This document shows positions 18,362-27,546 of a DNA stretch of 64,000 nt, piece by piece. Position numbers and translations under genes: made by a program. Within the stretch, counting starts at the first letter, position 1. Each line of letters begins with the position of its first letter. The DNA lies in contig CAJXNY010000003.1 of the NCBI GenBank assembly GCA_913057435.1, forward strand, positions 124,001-188,000. Reading direction: 5' to 3'. Source of the DNA: an uncultured Oceanospirillaceae bacterium (lineage in GTDB: Bacteria > Pseudomonadota > Gammaproteobacteria > Pseudomonadales > Balneatricaceae). Under the pieces are notes generated by a model. It saw only the letters and a program-made list of their open reading frames with translations. It ran no database searches and had not been told where the DNA came from.

Positions 18362-18823
18362 ATGTCCGTCACACTGGAAATCAATGGTGTTACACACCGT
18401 GTCGATGCCAGCGCCGACACCCCGCTGCTATGGGTGATCCGCGATCATATTCAACTGACCGGCACCAAGTTTGGCTGTGGTATCGCCATGTGTGGCGCCT
18501 GCACCGTCCACCTGGATGGCCAACCCATTCGCAGCTGTAGTACACCGGTATCCGCCGTTGCCGGTAAAAAAATCACCACCATTGAAGGGCTGACCACCAA
18601 TGCGGCCGCCAGTGCCGTACAAGATGCATGGGCTGAACTTCAGGTGCCCCAGTGTGGTTACTGCCAGTCAGGACAGATCATGTCAGCCACCGCCCTGCTC
18701 AGCCAAAACAGCAACCCGGACGACGACGCTATCGACGCCGCCATGTCCGGTAACGTCTGCCGTTGCGCCACTTATCCGCGTATTCGCAACGCCATCAAAT
18801 CTGCTGCCGATAAACTGAGTTAA
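18362..18823 (+). CDS. (2Fe-2S) subunit of molybdenum hydroxylase, IorA-like
   Basis: A 153-residue electron-transfer subunit. It has the plant-type ferredoxin cluster pattern in [17 protein letters not shown] with a fourth cysteine in RSC, and the second [2Fe-2S] cluster pattern [10 protein letters not shown] plus [12 protein letters not shown]. This is the layout of small subunits such as isoquinoline 1-oxidoreductase alpha. The ATG at 18362 has GAGG about 8 nt upstream. Ten bp separate it from the large-subunit gene, so they form one operon and one enzyme. Confidence 0.9.
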   Translation: MSVTLEINGVTHRVDASADTPLLWVIRDHIQLTGTKFGCGIAMCGACTVHLDGQPIRSCSTPVSAVAGKKITTIEGLTTNAAASAVQDAWAELQVPQCGYCQSGQIMSATALLSQNSNPDDDAIDAAMSGNVCRCATYPRIRNAIKSAADKLS

Positions 18824-18833
18824 GGAGAGCGAC

Positions 18834-21026
18834 ATGTTGCACCGCATACAGGCACGTCCAACCGCACAGATGCCCACCAGCCGCCGTGGTTTTCTTAAAT
18901 TGATGGCAGGCACCGGCGCAGGCCTCACCCTAGCGCTGAACACTTCAGTGCAGGCCAGCACCGCAAGCGCCAGCCTGAACAGTGACGGCAGTTTTGAGCC
19001 CAACGCCTTTATTCGCATCAACCCGGACAACACCATTGCCGTGGTCGTTAAACACCTGGAGATGGGCCAGGGCGCATTCGTCGGCCTGACCACACTGATC
19101 GCCGAAGAGCTGGATGCCGACTGGCAACAGATCCGCCCCGAACATGCCCCGGCAGACTCACGTTACAACAACACATTCTGGGGTATGCAGGGGGTTGGCG
19201 GCAGCAGCGGGCTGGCTAACTCGTTCAACCAGTTACGCATTGCCGGTGCAACAGCCCGAGCTATGCTGGTAGCCGCTGCGGCCCAGCAGTGGCAGGTTGC
19301 CGTACGTGATATCAGCGTAAAACAGAGCGTTATCAGCCATCAGGCCAGTGGCCGCAACGCCACCTTTGGCGAGCTGGCCAGTGCGGCGGCACAACAGAAA
19401 ATCCCGCCAGCTGACAGCCTGACCCTGAAGAACCCGGCAGATTTCACCCTGATCGGCAACGCGAAAGTGCGCCGCAACGATGCCGGTAAAACAAACGGGA
19501 CAGCGCTATTCACCCAGGATATTCAGCTGCCGGGCATGCGGGTTGCGATGGTCGCCCACCCACCACGTTTTGGTGCCACCGTCGCCAGCGTTGATGACAG
19601 CAAAGCCCGTGCGCTGTCTGGCGTCATCGATGTTGTACAGATCCCCTCCGGTGTTGCCGTTATTGGCAAAGACACCTGGAGCGCTAAACAGGGCCGTGAT
19701 GCGCTGGTTATCCGCTGGGATAACAGCAAAGCATTCCGGGGCAGTTCTCGCCAGATGCTCGATGATTACCACCAGCGCGTGCAACAGCCCGGCACAACCG
19801 CTCGCAATGATGGAGATACCGTTTCCGCGCTAAACACTGCCAGCAAAGTGATCGAAGCCACCTTCGAGTTCCCCTATCTGGCACACGCCGCAATGGAGCC
19901 GATGAACTGTGTTGTACAGGTGACCGAAACCGGTTGTGAGATCTGGAACGGTGCTCAGATTCAGACATTAGATCAGGGAGCCGTGGCTGCCATACTGGGC
20001 ATCAAGCCCGCACAGGTTAAGATAAACACCCTGTTTGCCGGTGGCAGCTTTGGCCGTCGCGCTAACCCGGCCAGCGACTACATTGTCGAAGCCACACAGG
20101 TCGCCCGCAGCCAGCCCGGTATCCCGGTTAAGCTGATATGGACCCGCGAAGACGATACCCGTGCCGGGTATTACCGCCCGGCCTACGTACACAAAATCCG
20201 TGCCGCCCTGGACGACAACGGCATGCCCCTGGCCTGGCAGCAACGTATTGCAGGCCAGTCTATTATTCAAGACACCGCGTTTGAGTCAGCCATGGTGAAA
20301 AACGGTATCGACAGCACCTCCGTCGAAGGCGCTTCTACCCTGGCGTATCAGGTGCCGAACCTGCAGGTCGAACTCCACACCGTTAAGCAGCCCGTACCGG
20401 TGCAATGGTTGCGCTCTGTGGGCCATACCCACACCGGTTTTTCAACAGAAGTGTTTATAGACCAGCTGGCTAAAGCCGCCGGAAAAGACCCGGTAGACTA
20501 CCGCATGGCATTGCTGACGGAGCACCCCCGCCACCAGGGTGTACTCAGGCTGGCAACTGAGAAAGCCAGCTGGGGCTCACCTCTGCCTGCCGGGCGTTTC
20601 CGAGGCGTTGCCGTACATGAGTCTTTCCATAGTTATGTGGCACAGGTCGCCGAGATCGCCATGCATGACGATGGCACCTTCAGCGTTGAAAAAGTCACCT
20701 GTGCCGTGGATTGCGGTATTGCCGTCAACCCGGATGTTATTCGCGCACAGATGGAAGGCGGCATCGGCTACGGCCTGTCACCGGCTTTGATGAGTGAGAT
20801 TACGCTGGAAGACGGCCAAATCGTGCAATCCAACTTCCATGATTATCAGGTGCTGCGTATCAACCAGATGCCAGCCATTGATGTGCACATTGTGCCCTCA
20901 GCCGAAGCCCCCACCGGTGTCGGCGAACCGGGCACTCCGCCCATCGCGCCTGCCGTGGCCAATGCCCTGGCAGCAGCGACCGGTGAATGGCAGACCACTC
21001 TGCCATTGAAAGGCGCGCGGCTGTAA
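18834..21026 (+). CDS. Molybdopterin-binding subunit of molybdenum hydroxylase, IorB-like
   Basis: A 730-residue catalytic subunit of the xanthine oxidase/isoquinoline oxidoreductase family. A Tat signal ([11 protein letters not shown]) indicates periplasmic location of the complex. Characteristic motifs are [17 protein letters not shown] for cofactor binding and [12 protein letters not shown] near the C-terminus with the catalytic glutamate. AAGGAG lies 6-7 nt before the ATG. Family members hydroxylate N-heterocycles or oxidise aldehydes with water-derived oxygen; the substrate is not predictable. No cytochrome subunit gene is adjacent, so the electron acceptor is unknown. Confidence 0.9.
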   Translation: MLHRIQARPTAQMPTSRRGFLKLMAGTGAGLTLALNTSVQASTASASLNSDGSFEPNAFIRINPDNTIAVVVKHLEMGQGAFVGLTTLIAEELDADWQQIRPEHAPADSRYNNTFWGMQGVGGSSGLANSFNQLRIAGATARAMLVAAAAQQWQVAVRDISVKQSVISHQASGRNATFGELASAAAQQKIPPADSLTLKNPADFTLIGNAKVRRNDAGKTNGTALFTQDIQLPGMRVAMVAHPPRFGATVASVDDSKARALSGVIDVVQIPSGVAVIGKDTWSAKQGRDALVIRWDNSKAFRGSSRQMLDDYHQRVQQPGTTARNDGDTVSALNTASKVIEATFEFPYLAHAAMEPMNCVVQVTETGCEIWNGAQIQTLDQGAVAAILGIKPAQVKINTLFAGGSFGRRANPASDYIVEATQVARSQPGIPVKLIWTREDDTRAGYYRPAYVHKIRAALDDNGMPLAWQQRIAGQSIIQDTAFESAMVKNGIDSTSVEGASTLAYQVPNLQVELHTVKQPVPVQWLRSVGHTHTGFSTEVFIDQLAKAAGKDPVDYRMALLTEHPRHQGVLRLATEKASWGSPLPAGRFRGVAVHESFHSYVAQVAEIAMHDDGTFSVEKVTCAVDCGIAVNPDVIRAQMEGGIGYGLSPALMSEITLEDGQIVQSNFHDYQVLRINQMPAIDVHIVPSAEAPTGVGEPGTPPIAPAVANALAAATGEWQTTLPLKGARL

Positions 21027-21103
21027 CGCCGCCCCCTGTGCTGGCGATTATACGGCCAGCACAGGGGCTGACCTTTCTTATCCACCATGGAGTAACCCCT
21101 TAC

Positions 21104-22156
21104 ATGTCGACTCATATTCAAAGCCTGCTGGCACAGTGGTACCCCCTGCGGGATCAGACAGACTGGGTGCTGGGCACCCTCTACAAAACAGAAGGCCCCT
21201 GCTATCGCAAAGCCGGTGCCATGATGCTGTTCAGCGGTCTGGGGCAACAGCTGGGTATGCTCAGCGGCGGTTGCCTGGAGTCCGATATTCAGACCCACGC
21301 CCGCCGGGTGATGCAACAGGGCCGAAACCTGACCCTGTGCTACGACGGCAGTGACGAAGATGACCTTTCCTTCCAGCTGGGTATCGGCTGTGGTGGCACC
21401 GTACATATCCTGCTGCAACCGATCACCGCCGCGAACGACTATTTACAGCTGGATCAGGTCTATCAGGCACTGAACAGCCATACCCCCGGCCTCTATCATC
21501 AGACACTCCAGACCACGCAAAACCGGTTTGAAGCACAGCCCAATGCCCAGCTCATCCCCGGCTCGGCTCAGCTGCAGAGCAAACCCGACCAGGACCTGCT
21601 GATAACGCCCATCCGGCCAGCACCCCACCTGCTGATCATCGGCGGCGGTATTGATGCACGCCCCGTGGTAGCCATGGCGAAGCAGCTCGGCTGGCAAGTC
21701 ACCCTCTGGGACCCTCGCCCCGCCAATGGCCGTCGGGAATTTTTTATGGAAGCCGACCAGCTACTCGCTGGCCCCATCACACAGCTGGACGACTATCTGC
21801 AGCAGCACCCCGCCGATGCTGCCATTCTGATGAGCCACAACATTACGCTGGACGCCACCGCCCTGAAGCAGTTAAGTCGGCATCCGCTACGTTATATGGC
21901 CTTGCTCGGCCCACTTAACCGCAAACAGACCGTGCTCAGCCAGGCAAATGTGGATGAACAACGTCTACCCTGCCCACTGGCTGGCCCCGCCGGATTAAGC
22001 ATTGGTGGCGAACTGCCAGAAAGTATCGCCCTGTCCATTCTCAGCGAATGCCATGCGGCATTGTACAAACGCAGTGGCGGCTCATTCAGTGGCATCCTTA
22101 ACGCCGAGGCTGACGCTGATACACAACGCAGACAGCAGGCCCACCATGCCGCTTAA
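21104..22156 (+). CDS. XdhC/CoxI family molybdenum cofactor chaperone
   Basis: A 350-residue cytosolic maturation factor. The N-terminal XdhC domain includes GAMMLFSGLG, LSGGCLESDI and GIGCGGTVHILL, all family hallmarks; the C-terminal half is a Rossmann fold beginning LLIIGGGIDARPV. The start at 21104 carries GGAG about 11 nt upstream. XdhC proteins bind molybdenum cofactor, help its sulfuration and insert it into the hydroxylase, so this gene belongs to the upstream iorAB-like pair. Its last 11 nt overlap the next gene. Confidence 0.88.
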   Translation: MSTHIQSLLAQWYPLRDQTDWVLGTLYKTEGPCYRKAGAMMLFSGLGQQLGMLSGGCLESDIQTHARRVMQQGRNLTLCYDGSDEDDLSFQLGIGCGGTVHILLQPITAANDYLQLDQVYQALNSHTPGLYHQTLQTTQNRFEAQPNAQLIPGSAQLQSKPDQDLLITPIRPAPHLLIIGGGIDARPVVAMAKQLGWQVTLWDPRPANGRREFFMEADQLLAGPITQLDDYLQQHPADAAILMSHNITLDATALKQLSRHPLRYMALLGPLNRKQTVLSQANVDEQRLPCPLAGPAGLSIGGELPESIALSILSECHAALYKRSGGSFSGILNAEADADTQRRQQAHHAA

Positions 22157-22748
22157 AATCGCCGCGATGATACTCGCCGCAGGCCAGGCCAGCCGCTTCG
22201 GCAGCTGCAAGCAACTGGCCCAGTGCCAGAACCAGCCGATCATCCAGTCGGTAATCAACGCCGCAGCACCACTGGCCGGGGATATACACATTATCACCGG
22301 CCACTGGCACCCTGCGCTCTCTCAGGCCCAGACCAACGGAACAATCCACGGTGGTCAGCTGCACTACAACCCCGACTGGAAAGATGGCATGGGCCGCTCA
22401 ATCGCCTACGGCGTCACCCAGCTGGCGGCAGAATACGATGGCATTATGATCCTGCTGTCGGACCAGGTTGCCTTGCGCAGCGATCACATCCAGACACTGC
22501 TGGATGCCTTCACCGGCGACAACATCGTCTGCAGCCGCTATCAGCACCGCCGGGGCGCACCGGCGCTGTTCCCGGCCAGCTGTTTCCCTCAGCTACAACA
22601 GCTGGCGGGGGATCGGGGCGCACAAAAACTGCTGAACAGCAGCACCCTGCCCATCACCGAACGGGCACTGCCGGAAGCCGCCATTGATATTGATACCCCA
22701 GAAGCCCTGGCTGACTGGACGCAGGCGATATTGCCATCCCCGTCATGA
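22146..22748 (+). CDS. MocA-like molybdenum cofactor nucleotidyltransferase
   Basis: A 200-residue MobA/MocA-type nucleotidyltransferase. The N-terminal nucleotide-binding loop reads LAAGQASRFGSCKQL, followed by GMGRSIAYGV and a metal-binding LLSDQVAL segment. MocA forms molybdopterin cytosine dinucleotide, the cofactor form used by xanthine-oxidase family hydroxylases. The ATG at 22146 overlaps the xdhC-like gene by 11 bp. Together with XdhC it completes a dedicated maturation set for the periplasmic hydroxylase. Confidence 0.85.
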   Translation: MPLKIAAMILAAGQASRFGSCKQLAQCQNQPIIQSVINAAAPLAGDIHIITGHWHPALSQAQTNGTIHGGQLHYNPDWKDGMGRSIAYGVTQLAAEYDGIMILLSDQVALRSDHIQTLLDAFTGDNIVCSRYQHRRGAPALFPASCFPQLQQLAGDRGAQKLLNSSTLPITERALPEAAIDIDTPEALADWTQAILPSPS

Positions 22749-22765
22749 TTCCCTACTATTAGCCC

Positions 22766-22921
<156 letters not shown>

Positions 22922-23043
22922 AGCGAATACGGCCCCCTGTGGGCTGTATCCGTTCGTGCTCAGGTTTTCGTCAGTATCAAACTGACAGAACCCGGCCCTT
23001 CTACGCCCTGATTCTGGTAATTAAACAATCAATGAGGTTTACC

Positions 23044-23688
23044 ATGAATCAGTCTTTACTTACCCCGTTTGGCACGCCAGTAGCGCGTGTGGAAACTGCA
23101 CTGCAAGCACTGCGCAATGGCCAGGGAGTTCTGGTCGCCGATGATGAAGATCGCGAAAACGAAGGTGATCTGATCTACGCCGCACAATCACTGACCACCG
23201 AACAGATGGCACTGATGATCCGTGAATGCTCAGGCATCGTCTGCCTGTGCCTGACCGACGAACGTGTTCAGCAACTTGAGTTGCCGATGATGGTCACAGA
23301 CAACACCTGTACCAATCACACCAACTTCACCGTCACCATCGAAGCGGCCACAAACGTCACCACCGGTGTATCGGCAGCCGACCGGGTAGAAACCATCCGC
23401 ACCGCCACCGCCGACGGTGCCCGCCCGGACGATCTCAACCGCCCTGGCCATGTCTTCCCTCTACGCGCTCACCCTGAAGGGGTGCTGGGCCGCCGTGGCC
23501 ATACCGAAGCCACCATCGACCTGATGCGGCTGGCGGGGCTGACGCCTTACGGGGTGTTATGTGAATTGACCAATGTCGATGGCAGCATGGCACGCTTGCC
23601 GGAGCTGGTTGATTTTTCACAACGTCACCAGATGCCAATCCTGACCATTGAAGACCTGGTGCAGTACCGCCTGCAAACAGGCAGCTGA
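23044..23688 (+). CDS. ribB: 3,4-dihydroxy-2-butanone 4-phosphate synthase
   Basis: A 215-residue riboflavin-biosynthesis enzyme converting ribulose 5-phosphate to dihydroxybutanone phosphate and formate. The acidic active-site loop [11 protein letters not shown], the [12 protein letters not shown] strand, the [11 protein letters not shown]-like segment and [10 protein letters not shown] are all present. The length fits stand-alone RibB without a GTP cyclohydrolase II domain. GAGG lies 6 nt before the ATG. It is preceded by an FMN riboswitch and followed by a terminator, so it is a single-gene FMN-controlled unit. Confidence 0.97.
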   Translation: MNQSLLTPFGTPVARVETALQALRNGQGVLVADDEDRENEGDLIYAAQSLTTEQMALMIRECSGIVCLCLTDERVQQLELPMMVTDNTCTNHTNFTVTIEAATNVTTGVSAADRVETIRTATADGARPDDLNRPGHVFPLRAHPEGVLGRRGHTEATIDLMRLAGLTPYGVLCELTNVDGSMARLPELVDFSQRHQMPILTIEDLVQYRLQTGS

Positions 23689-23711
23689 TCACCAAGTATC
23701 AGCGGTTTTTT
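23684..23711 (+). terminator. Rho-independent terminator of ribB
   Basis: GCTGAT (23684-23689, overlapping the stop codon) pairs with ATCAGC (23698-23703) and is followed by GGTTTTTT. Confidence 0.75.
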
Positions 23712-23769
23712 GTGGGACCGGTGTCCCCACCGGGAAGCTTTTGCACTGCTCTCAGGTCCACGTAGTGAC

Positions 23770-24034
23770 GGGCTATCGCTGAACCAGCGAACGTAATTTT
23801 CTTTCCGTAGCTGCCAAGGGGACTTCGTCCCCTTAACAATCCCCTGCACCTCCACAGAACGGCTATTTCCAATTTTCTGCCGACTCTTACGCTGAAGAAA
23901 ATAAACTCCCTCGTACCTCGGTCAAACAAATTTTCCTCTGATCGCTTCAGAGTCACCATAAAATCGGGCCGTTCAGAGTCGGCGTAGTTACGGGTGCCAA
24001 CTGGTAATGAGTCACTTCGTTACAATCTCTGGCG
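23770..24034. repeat. R repeat, copy a (left end of first duplicated block)
   Basis: One of five full copies of a ~260-bp intergenic repeat. It contains the perfect hairpin AAGGGGAC-TTC-GTCCCCTT at 23816-23834, then GAACGGC, GCCGACTC, a GAAGAAAAT...ATTTTCCTC pair, GCCGTTC and GAGTCGGC (23976-23983). An inverted ~30-bp sub-repeat precedes it near 23713-23742. Identity to copy d is complete from 23815 onward and imperfect before it, so the edge of the large duplication falls inside this element. Confidence 0.85.
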
Positions 24035-24172
24035 CTACGCCTGACATTCCCGGTGGAGACACCGGCCTCACAGAAACACCAATAGCACGCGGCACTATCC
24101 AGCCAGGTACACCCGGTGGGACAGTGGCACCCTCCGGGCATAAATCCTCAGCAGGAAGCTTTGCTGCCCGCC

Positions 24173-24583
24173 CTATTCCGGCTGACGAATACCAAAGGGT
24201 AGTTGCACCCGCTCATCGGAATGGGCAGCCAGCTGGTCCAGCCAATGGGGACGGCGGTGCATTGCCACCTGCACGGCTTGCACATCAATGCTGTCGGGGA
24301 AATTTCCCTGATAGAAGCTGATCGCCTCTTCAACCGTGTGTGCAGCGATCAGCCAGCGCTGGTGTAATGCGCTTTGTACGCTGAACACTGGCGTGCGTTC
24401 CAGCTGGCTGGCAATCCTGTCGCGCACAGCACCACGCAGAATCCGGCAATGGTCAGGGGCCTGGATACCGAACACAGCCTGACGGCTACATTCACGTTTC
24501 TCGATCAACACAATGGAAATTGTCTCGCCTGTGGGCAGGCTGATGGTGGTCTGGTCGCCATTATTGGCAGTGAGTAGCAGCAT
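24173..24583 (-). CDS. Divergent CsrA-domain protein with C-terminal extension (copy 1)
   Basis: A 136-residue cytosolic protein. Residues 1-57 align by eye with the RNA-binding regulator CsrA: MLLLT at the start, a G-E-T-I strand, and FGIQAPDHCRILRGAVRDRI. The arginine eight residues after the Ala of A-P (Arg50) matches CsrA Arg44, the key RNA-contact residue; the two acidic residues usual after it are replaced by Gly-Ala. About 75 extra residues (58-136) follow, rich in His and Gln, with no domain I know. AGGAG lies 7 nt before the ATG. It is identical to 42311-42721, and a decayed third copy lies at 35332. A role in post-transcriptional control is inferred, not shown. Confidence 0.65.
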   Translation of the reverse strand: MLLLTANNGDQTTISLPTGETISIVLIEKRECSRQAVFGIQAPDHCRILRGAVRDRIASQLERTPVFSVQSALHQRWLIAAHTVEEAISFYQGNFPDSIDVQAVQVAMHRRPHWLDQLAAHSDERVQLPFGIRQPE

Positions 24584-25401
24584 GAGTTCACTCCTTGAAG
24601 TACAGAGTCCATCGCAATGGCGGTGCGCCTGTTTAATGTGGCGGCACAGTCCATCGCTGTTTTCAGAACAGAGGGGCTTTACTGAAAGGACACGTAGCGG
24701 CCAACACAGGCATAGCGGACAACGGCAAAAGGCAGGCCAGCGGACTGACCTGCAAACTGCTTTCCATACGCCAGGGCCGTACGTAGTTTCAGTATCGGAA
24801 AATCAATACGGCAGATGCAGTGATGCTAAGTGCCACTGCACCGTAACTGACGCCATAGAAACCACGGCCCCCTGGCTGCACATCGCGACAACAGACAGTG
24901 GATAACAGAGAAACGAGCACCGTTTATCGCCGCGAAACCCCACAACCGCCGAACAACAGGCAGGGGTAAGCGATACACGCCTAAGTGCATGGAAGTAAAG
25001 GAAAAACACTTGCGCAGGGGAACCCCTGACATACAATAGAACGCAGCCATTCTTGACTCCTGTTTCAGTCTTGATTGGTTAGCTATCCCGATCGTGTTGG
25101 CGCACATCGGGGTAGCGCTTCTTTATTATCAGCCGGTTAAATACAGGTAATGCACAACTCCTGTTATGACACTCAACGCCTGAGCAACCGGCCCACCCAG
25201 TTACAGGCAGGGATATATGACTATAGATTGGGGGTTGGTGGCAAGTGGTTTTTTGTTAACTCAGGACGACATTCAACAAAGTATCTTCACACATTTAATA
25301 AAATTTATTTTTGATTAAACGTTATGGAAAATCATAAGCTTTCTGGGCATACATCTGGTGAAATCAGTTAATTCAATAAGTTATAAAGCAAGGATTAATT
25401 C
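24584..25401. other. Gene-poor stretch between CsrA-like and zinc-motif genes (copy 1)
   Basis: About 820 bp with no gene I can support firmly. The left part is GC-richer and the right part (from about 25240) turns AT-rich towards the membrane-protein genes. A short minus-strand frame with a strong ribosome site is listed separately. The sequence recurs exactly at 42722-43539. Confidence 0.5.
24826..25053 (-). CDS. Possible small protein with strong ribosome site (copy 1)
   Basis: A 75-codon frame (MAAFYCMSGVPLRKC...) is preceded by AGGAG six nt before the ATG at 25053, a better site than most genes here. The product is Cys-, Arg- and Trp-rich and resembles no family I know; it could be a degraded gene. 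It is read in the same direction as the CsrA-like gene, about 240 bp upstream of it. Confidence 0.25.
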   Translation of the reverse strand, partial: RMAAFYCMSGVPLRKCFSFTSMHLGVYRLPLPVVRRLWGFAAINGARFSVIHCLLSRCAARGPWFLWRQLRCSGT

Positions 25402-25773
25402 ATGCATGTAACCGTAAACCTACACGAATGCAAGCACTGCTCAGGTACAGGAACCTGTTCCAACGGTACCGAATCAACATCATGTAATGTGTGTGCAAAG
25501 AAAAATGAACTACCATTTTGGCGACAAAACAATCAAATAGGTTTAATATGTGGGTCCTGTGGCGGAATAGGAAAAGCAGAACCTCTAACTGAACGGATGA
25601 ATAAAAGAGTTGCACCTATGCTGGCTATCTCTCTTATTATAGGATTGCTTACCCTTATATTCATTACTGCTATTTTAAAAAACCCATATTTTTCTGAAAT
25701 TCTAGCTTTCTCTAGCGCTATCATTGGATCAGTAGCAGGATTCTATTTTTCAAGTAACAAAAACATACCTTAG
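25402..25773 (+). CDS. Small zinc-motif membrane protein (DnaJ-type CxxC repeats), copy 1
   Basis: A 123-residue protein. The N-terminal half holds three cysteine pairs: C10-x2-C13 within CKHCSGTGTC, C28-x2-C31 and C50-x2-C53 within CGSCGGIG, like the zinc-binding repeats of DnaJ. Two transmembrane helices follow (about 71-92 and 98-117). AAGGA lies 8 nt before the ATG. The gene is markedly AT-rich compared with the flanking transporter genes, suggesting a separate origin. It is next to another AT-rich membrane-protein gene, 40 bp downstream. Function unknown. Confidence 0.7.
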   Translation: MHVTVNLHECKHCSGTGTCSNGTESTSCNVCAKKNELPFWRQNNQIGLICGSCGGIGKAEPLTERMNKRVAPMLAISLIIGLLTLIFITAILKNPYFSEILAFSSAIIGSVAGFYFSSNKNIP

Positions 25774-25813
25774 CAATAAAACCCCTATATAGAAAAAAGG
25801 ATAAAGATTAAGG

Positions 25814-26263
25814 ATGACAGTAGAGAATGACTACAAAAGATCACTCGAAGAAATCTATAAATCATTCCCTGAAGAAACCAGGGCATTGCTTGATGATGAG
25901 GTTTTAAAGATATGGATCACTTTCATATTATGGGGTTCTTTCACACTTTTATCTGCAGTATTAATATGGCATCTAATTTATTTTGACTTCATTAAAGAAC
26001 CTATTAGTAAAAGAATTCAGCGAACTGGAAACATTATTCCCGTACTAGCCATCATAGGGGAAAGCACATTCATCTATAAGTTAAATAAGCTTACTAGCGT
26101 TATACACCCAGCACAACTTACTTATGAAATTTATAAAACAAGAAAATTCAGGTTTCTTTTTAAAACGACAATAATAGTTACTAGTATACTTATATGCTTG
26201 GGAGCCATTTCCTCCGGCTATGGGGATTTAATTTACGACAGTATATCTCTGATAAAAATATAA
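25814..26263 (+). CDS. Hypothetical membrane protein (copy 1)
   Basis: A 149-residue protein with an acidic amphipathic N-terminus (residues 1-30) and about three membrane segments (near 33-55, 72-88 and 118-138). AAGG abuts the ATG directly, an odd spacing; a second purine-rich AAAAAGG lies about 14 nt upstream. It shares low GC and orientation with the zinc-motif gene upstream, so the two may be co-transcribed. No recognised domain. Confidence 0.6.
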   Translation: MTVENDYKRSLEEIYKSFPEETRALLDDEVLKIWITFILWGSFTLLSAVLIWHLIYFDFIKEPISKRIQRTGNIIPVLAIIGESTFIYKLNKLTSVIHPAQLTYEIYKTRKFRFLFKTTIIVTSILICLGAISSGYGDLIYDSISLIKI

Positions 26264-26314
26264 CTAGCCCACAACGCTACACTAGAAAAAACCACCAAAA
26301 CGGAGAATTCCGCA

Positions 26315-26782
26315 ATGATAGCCAAGGACATAGATTTGGGTAAGGTGCTCTTTATCCGAAAACGGCTTACCATTCCTGAGATTGGCAGAGAAAGCATGGA
26401 ATGCTGTGGTCGGATACACGCGCTGGCGGAGCAACAGGGCCTGGATATCGTTGGGCCGTGGAATTTCATCTCTTATGATTTGCCCAAAGATATCGATACG
26501 GAATTCTTTATTGAGTATTGCCTGCCGGTGAGTGGTGATTGTGATGTAATTGCAGATGACCTTGTTCAGGCTAAGACACTGAGTACGTTCAACTGCATGA
26601 GCCATACCTATGAGGGTGCGTTGACGGGACTGTTTGAGGAAGGCTATCAGCCTTTACTGCAGCATATCACGGCAAAAGGCTACGCTTTTACGGGTGAAAG
26701 CCGGGAGGTTTACCATACATGGAGCGCCCCTGAATCCATGGAAAATGTGGTTGAGATTCAGTTTGGCGTTAGCCTGTCGTGA
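26315..26782 (+). CDS. GyrI-like/effector-binding domain protein (copy 1)
   Basis: A 155-residue soluble protein resembling the GyrI-like small-molecule-binding fold: an N-terminal strand, a helix rich in Glu/Cys, GLDIVGPWNFISYD, then two further strand-helix units and a final ENVVEIQFGVSLS strand. Stand-alone members bind small molecules or act as protein inhibitors. CGGAG lies about 11 nt upstream. It converges on the response regulator gene. The ligand is unknown. Confidence 0.65.
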   Translation: MIAKDIDLGKVLFIRKRLTIPEIGRESMECCGRIHALAEQQGLDIVGPWNFISYDLPKDIDTEFFIEYCLPVSGDCDVIADDLVQAKTLSTFNCMSHTYEGALTGLFEEGYQPLLQHITAKGYAFTGESREVYHTWSAPESMENVVEIQFGVSLS

Positions 26783-26853
26783 TGAGACTAACTAGCAGTA
26801 GTGCCACCTATAAGTAATGTCAGGTAATGGCGTGTTTACCCTGCCTGACACAT

Positions 26854-27546
26854 CTACCCCACCACTCCATACCGTCTTTCCGGCCGCCCCACCCCGCCAT
26901 AGTGAATATCTGTTTTTAGCGTTCCGGTTGTGGTCAGGTATTCCAGATAGCGGCGGGCAGTGGTGCGACTGGCGCCGATCTGCTGGCCGACCTCTTCCGC
27001 GCTTAGCCGTTGCTGGCTGTCGGTAAACACAGCCACCACCTTTTCCAGCGTCAGGGCATCGATGCCTTTGGGTAACCGGGTATCGGGGTCTGTGGTGCTG
27101 CCGCTGGGGCTGTTACGTTGCAGCAGCCGGTCAAGTTCTGGCTGGGCGAGTGACTCCATGGCGTGTAGCCTGGCGCGGTGTTGCTGGTAGTTTTCAATGG
27201 CTTCCTGCAGCCGCTCGAATACCAGTGGTTTGAGGATGTAGTCAAACACTCCACCGTGCAGGGCTTCGCGCAGGGTGGTAACTTCGCGAGCAGCGGTGAC
27301 GAGGATAACGTCGGTGTGCTGGTTACGGGCGCGCAGCTGGCGCAGCAATTCCAGCCCGGTGCCATCGGGAAACTGGACATCCAGCAGCATCAGGTCCGGC
27401 TGCATCACCTCTACCAGGTCCCGCGCTTCGGTCAGGCCGTGGGCGATGCCCACCAGCTCACAGCCTTCGATACGTTGCAGAAAGCGTTGCTGAATCTCGG
27501 CGATCTGTGGGTCGTCTTCGGCGATCACGATACGAATCGGGGTCAC
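26854..27546 (-). CDS. CitB/DcuR-type response regulator (copy 1)
   Basis: A 230-residue two-component regulator. The receiver domain (1-122) has the acidic pocket E10-D11-D12, phospho-acceptor Asp56 in LLDVQFPDG, and Lys106 in FDYILKPL. The C-terminal half carries a helix-turn-helix (LSAEEVGQQIGASRTTARRYLEYL) of the CitB/DpiA/DcuR type. The start is a GTG at 27546 that overlaps the kinase stop by 4 bp (GTGA). Its gene lies beside a tctCBA operon, the usual target of such regulators in tricarboxylate sensing. A broken relative lies at 35482-35722. Confidence 0.92.
   Translation of the reverse strand: MTPIRIVIAEDDPQIAEIQQRFLQRIEGCELVGIAHGLTEARDLVEVMQPDLMLLDVQFPDGTGLELLRQLRARNQHTDVILVTAAREVTTLREALHGGVFDYILKPLVFERLQEAIENYQQHRARLHAMESLAQPELDRLLQRNSPSGSTTDPDTRLPKGIDALTLEKVVAVFTDSQQRLSAEEVGQQIGASRTTARRYLEYLTTTGTLKTDIHYGGVGRPERRYGVVG

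Noticed and set aside
23770-24034. R repeats as insertion sequences
   Set aside because: No transposase frame, no constant target-site duplication, and copies are only ~260 bp; they could at most be non-autonomous elements.
24007-24321. Plus-strand frame across the R flank and the end of the CsrA-like gene
   Set aside because: It runs through repeat sequence and is antisense to the CsrA-like gene; low-complexity Pro/Gly composition.
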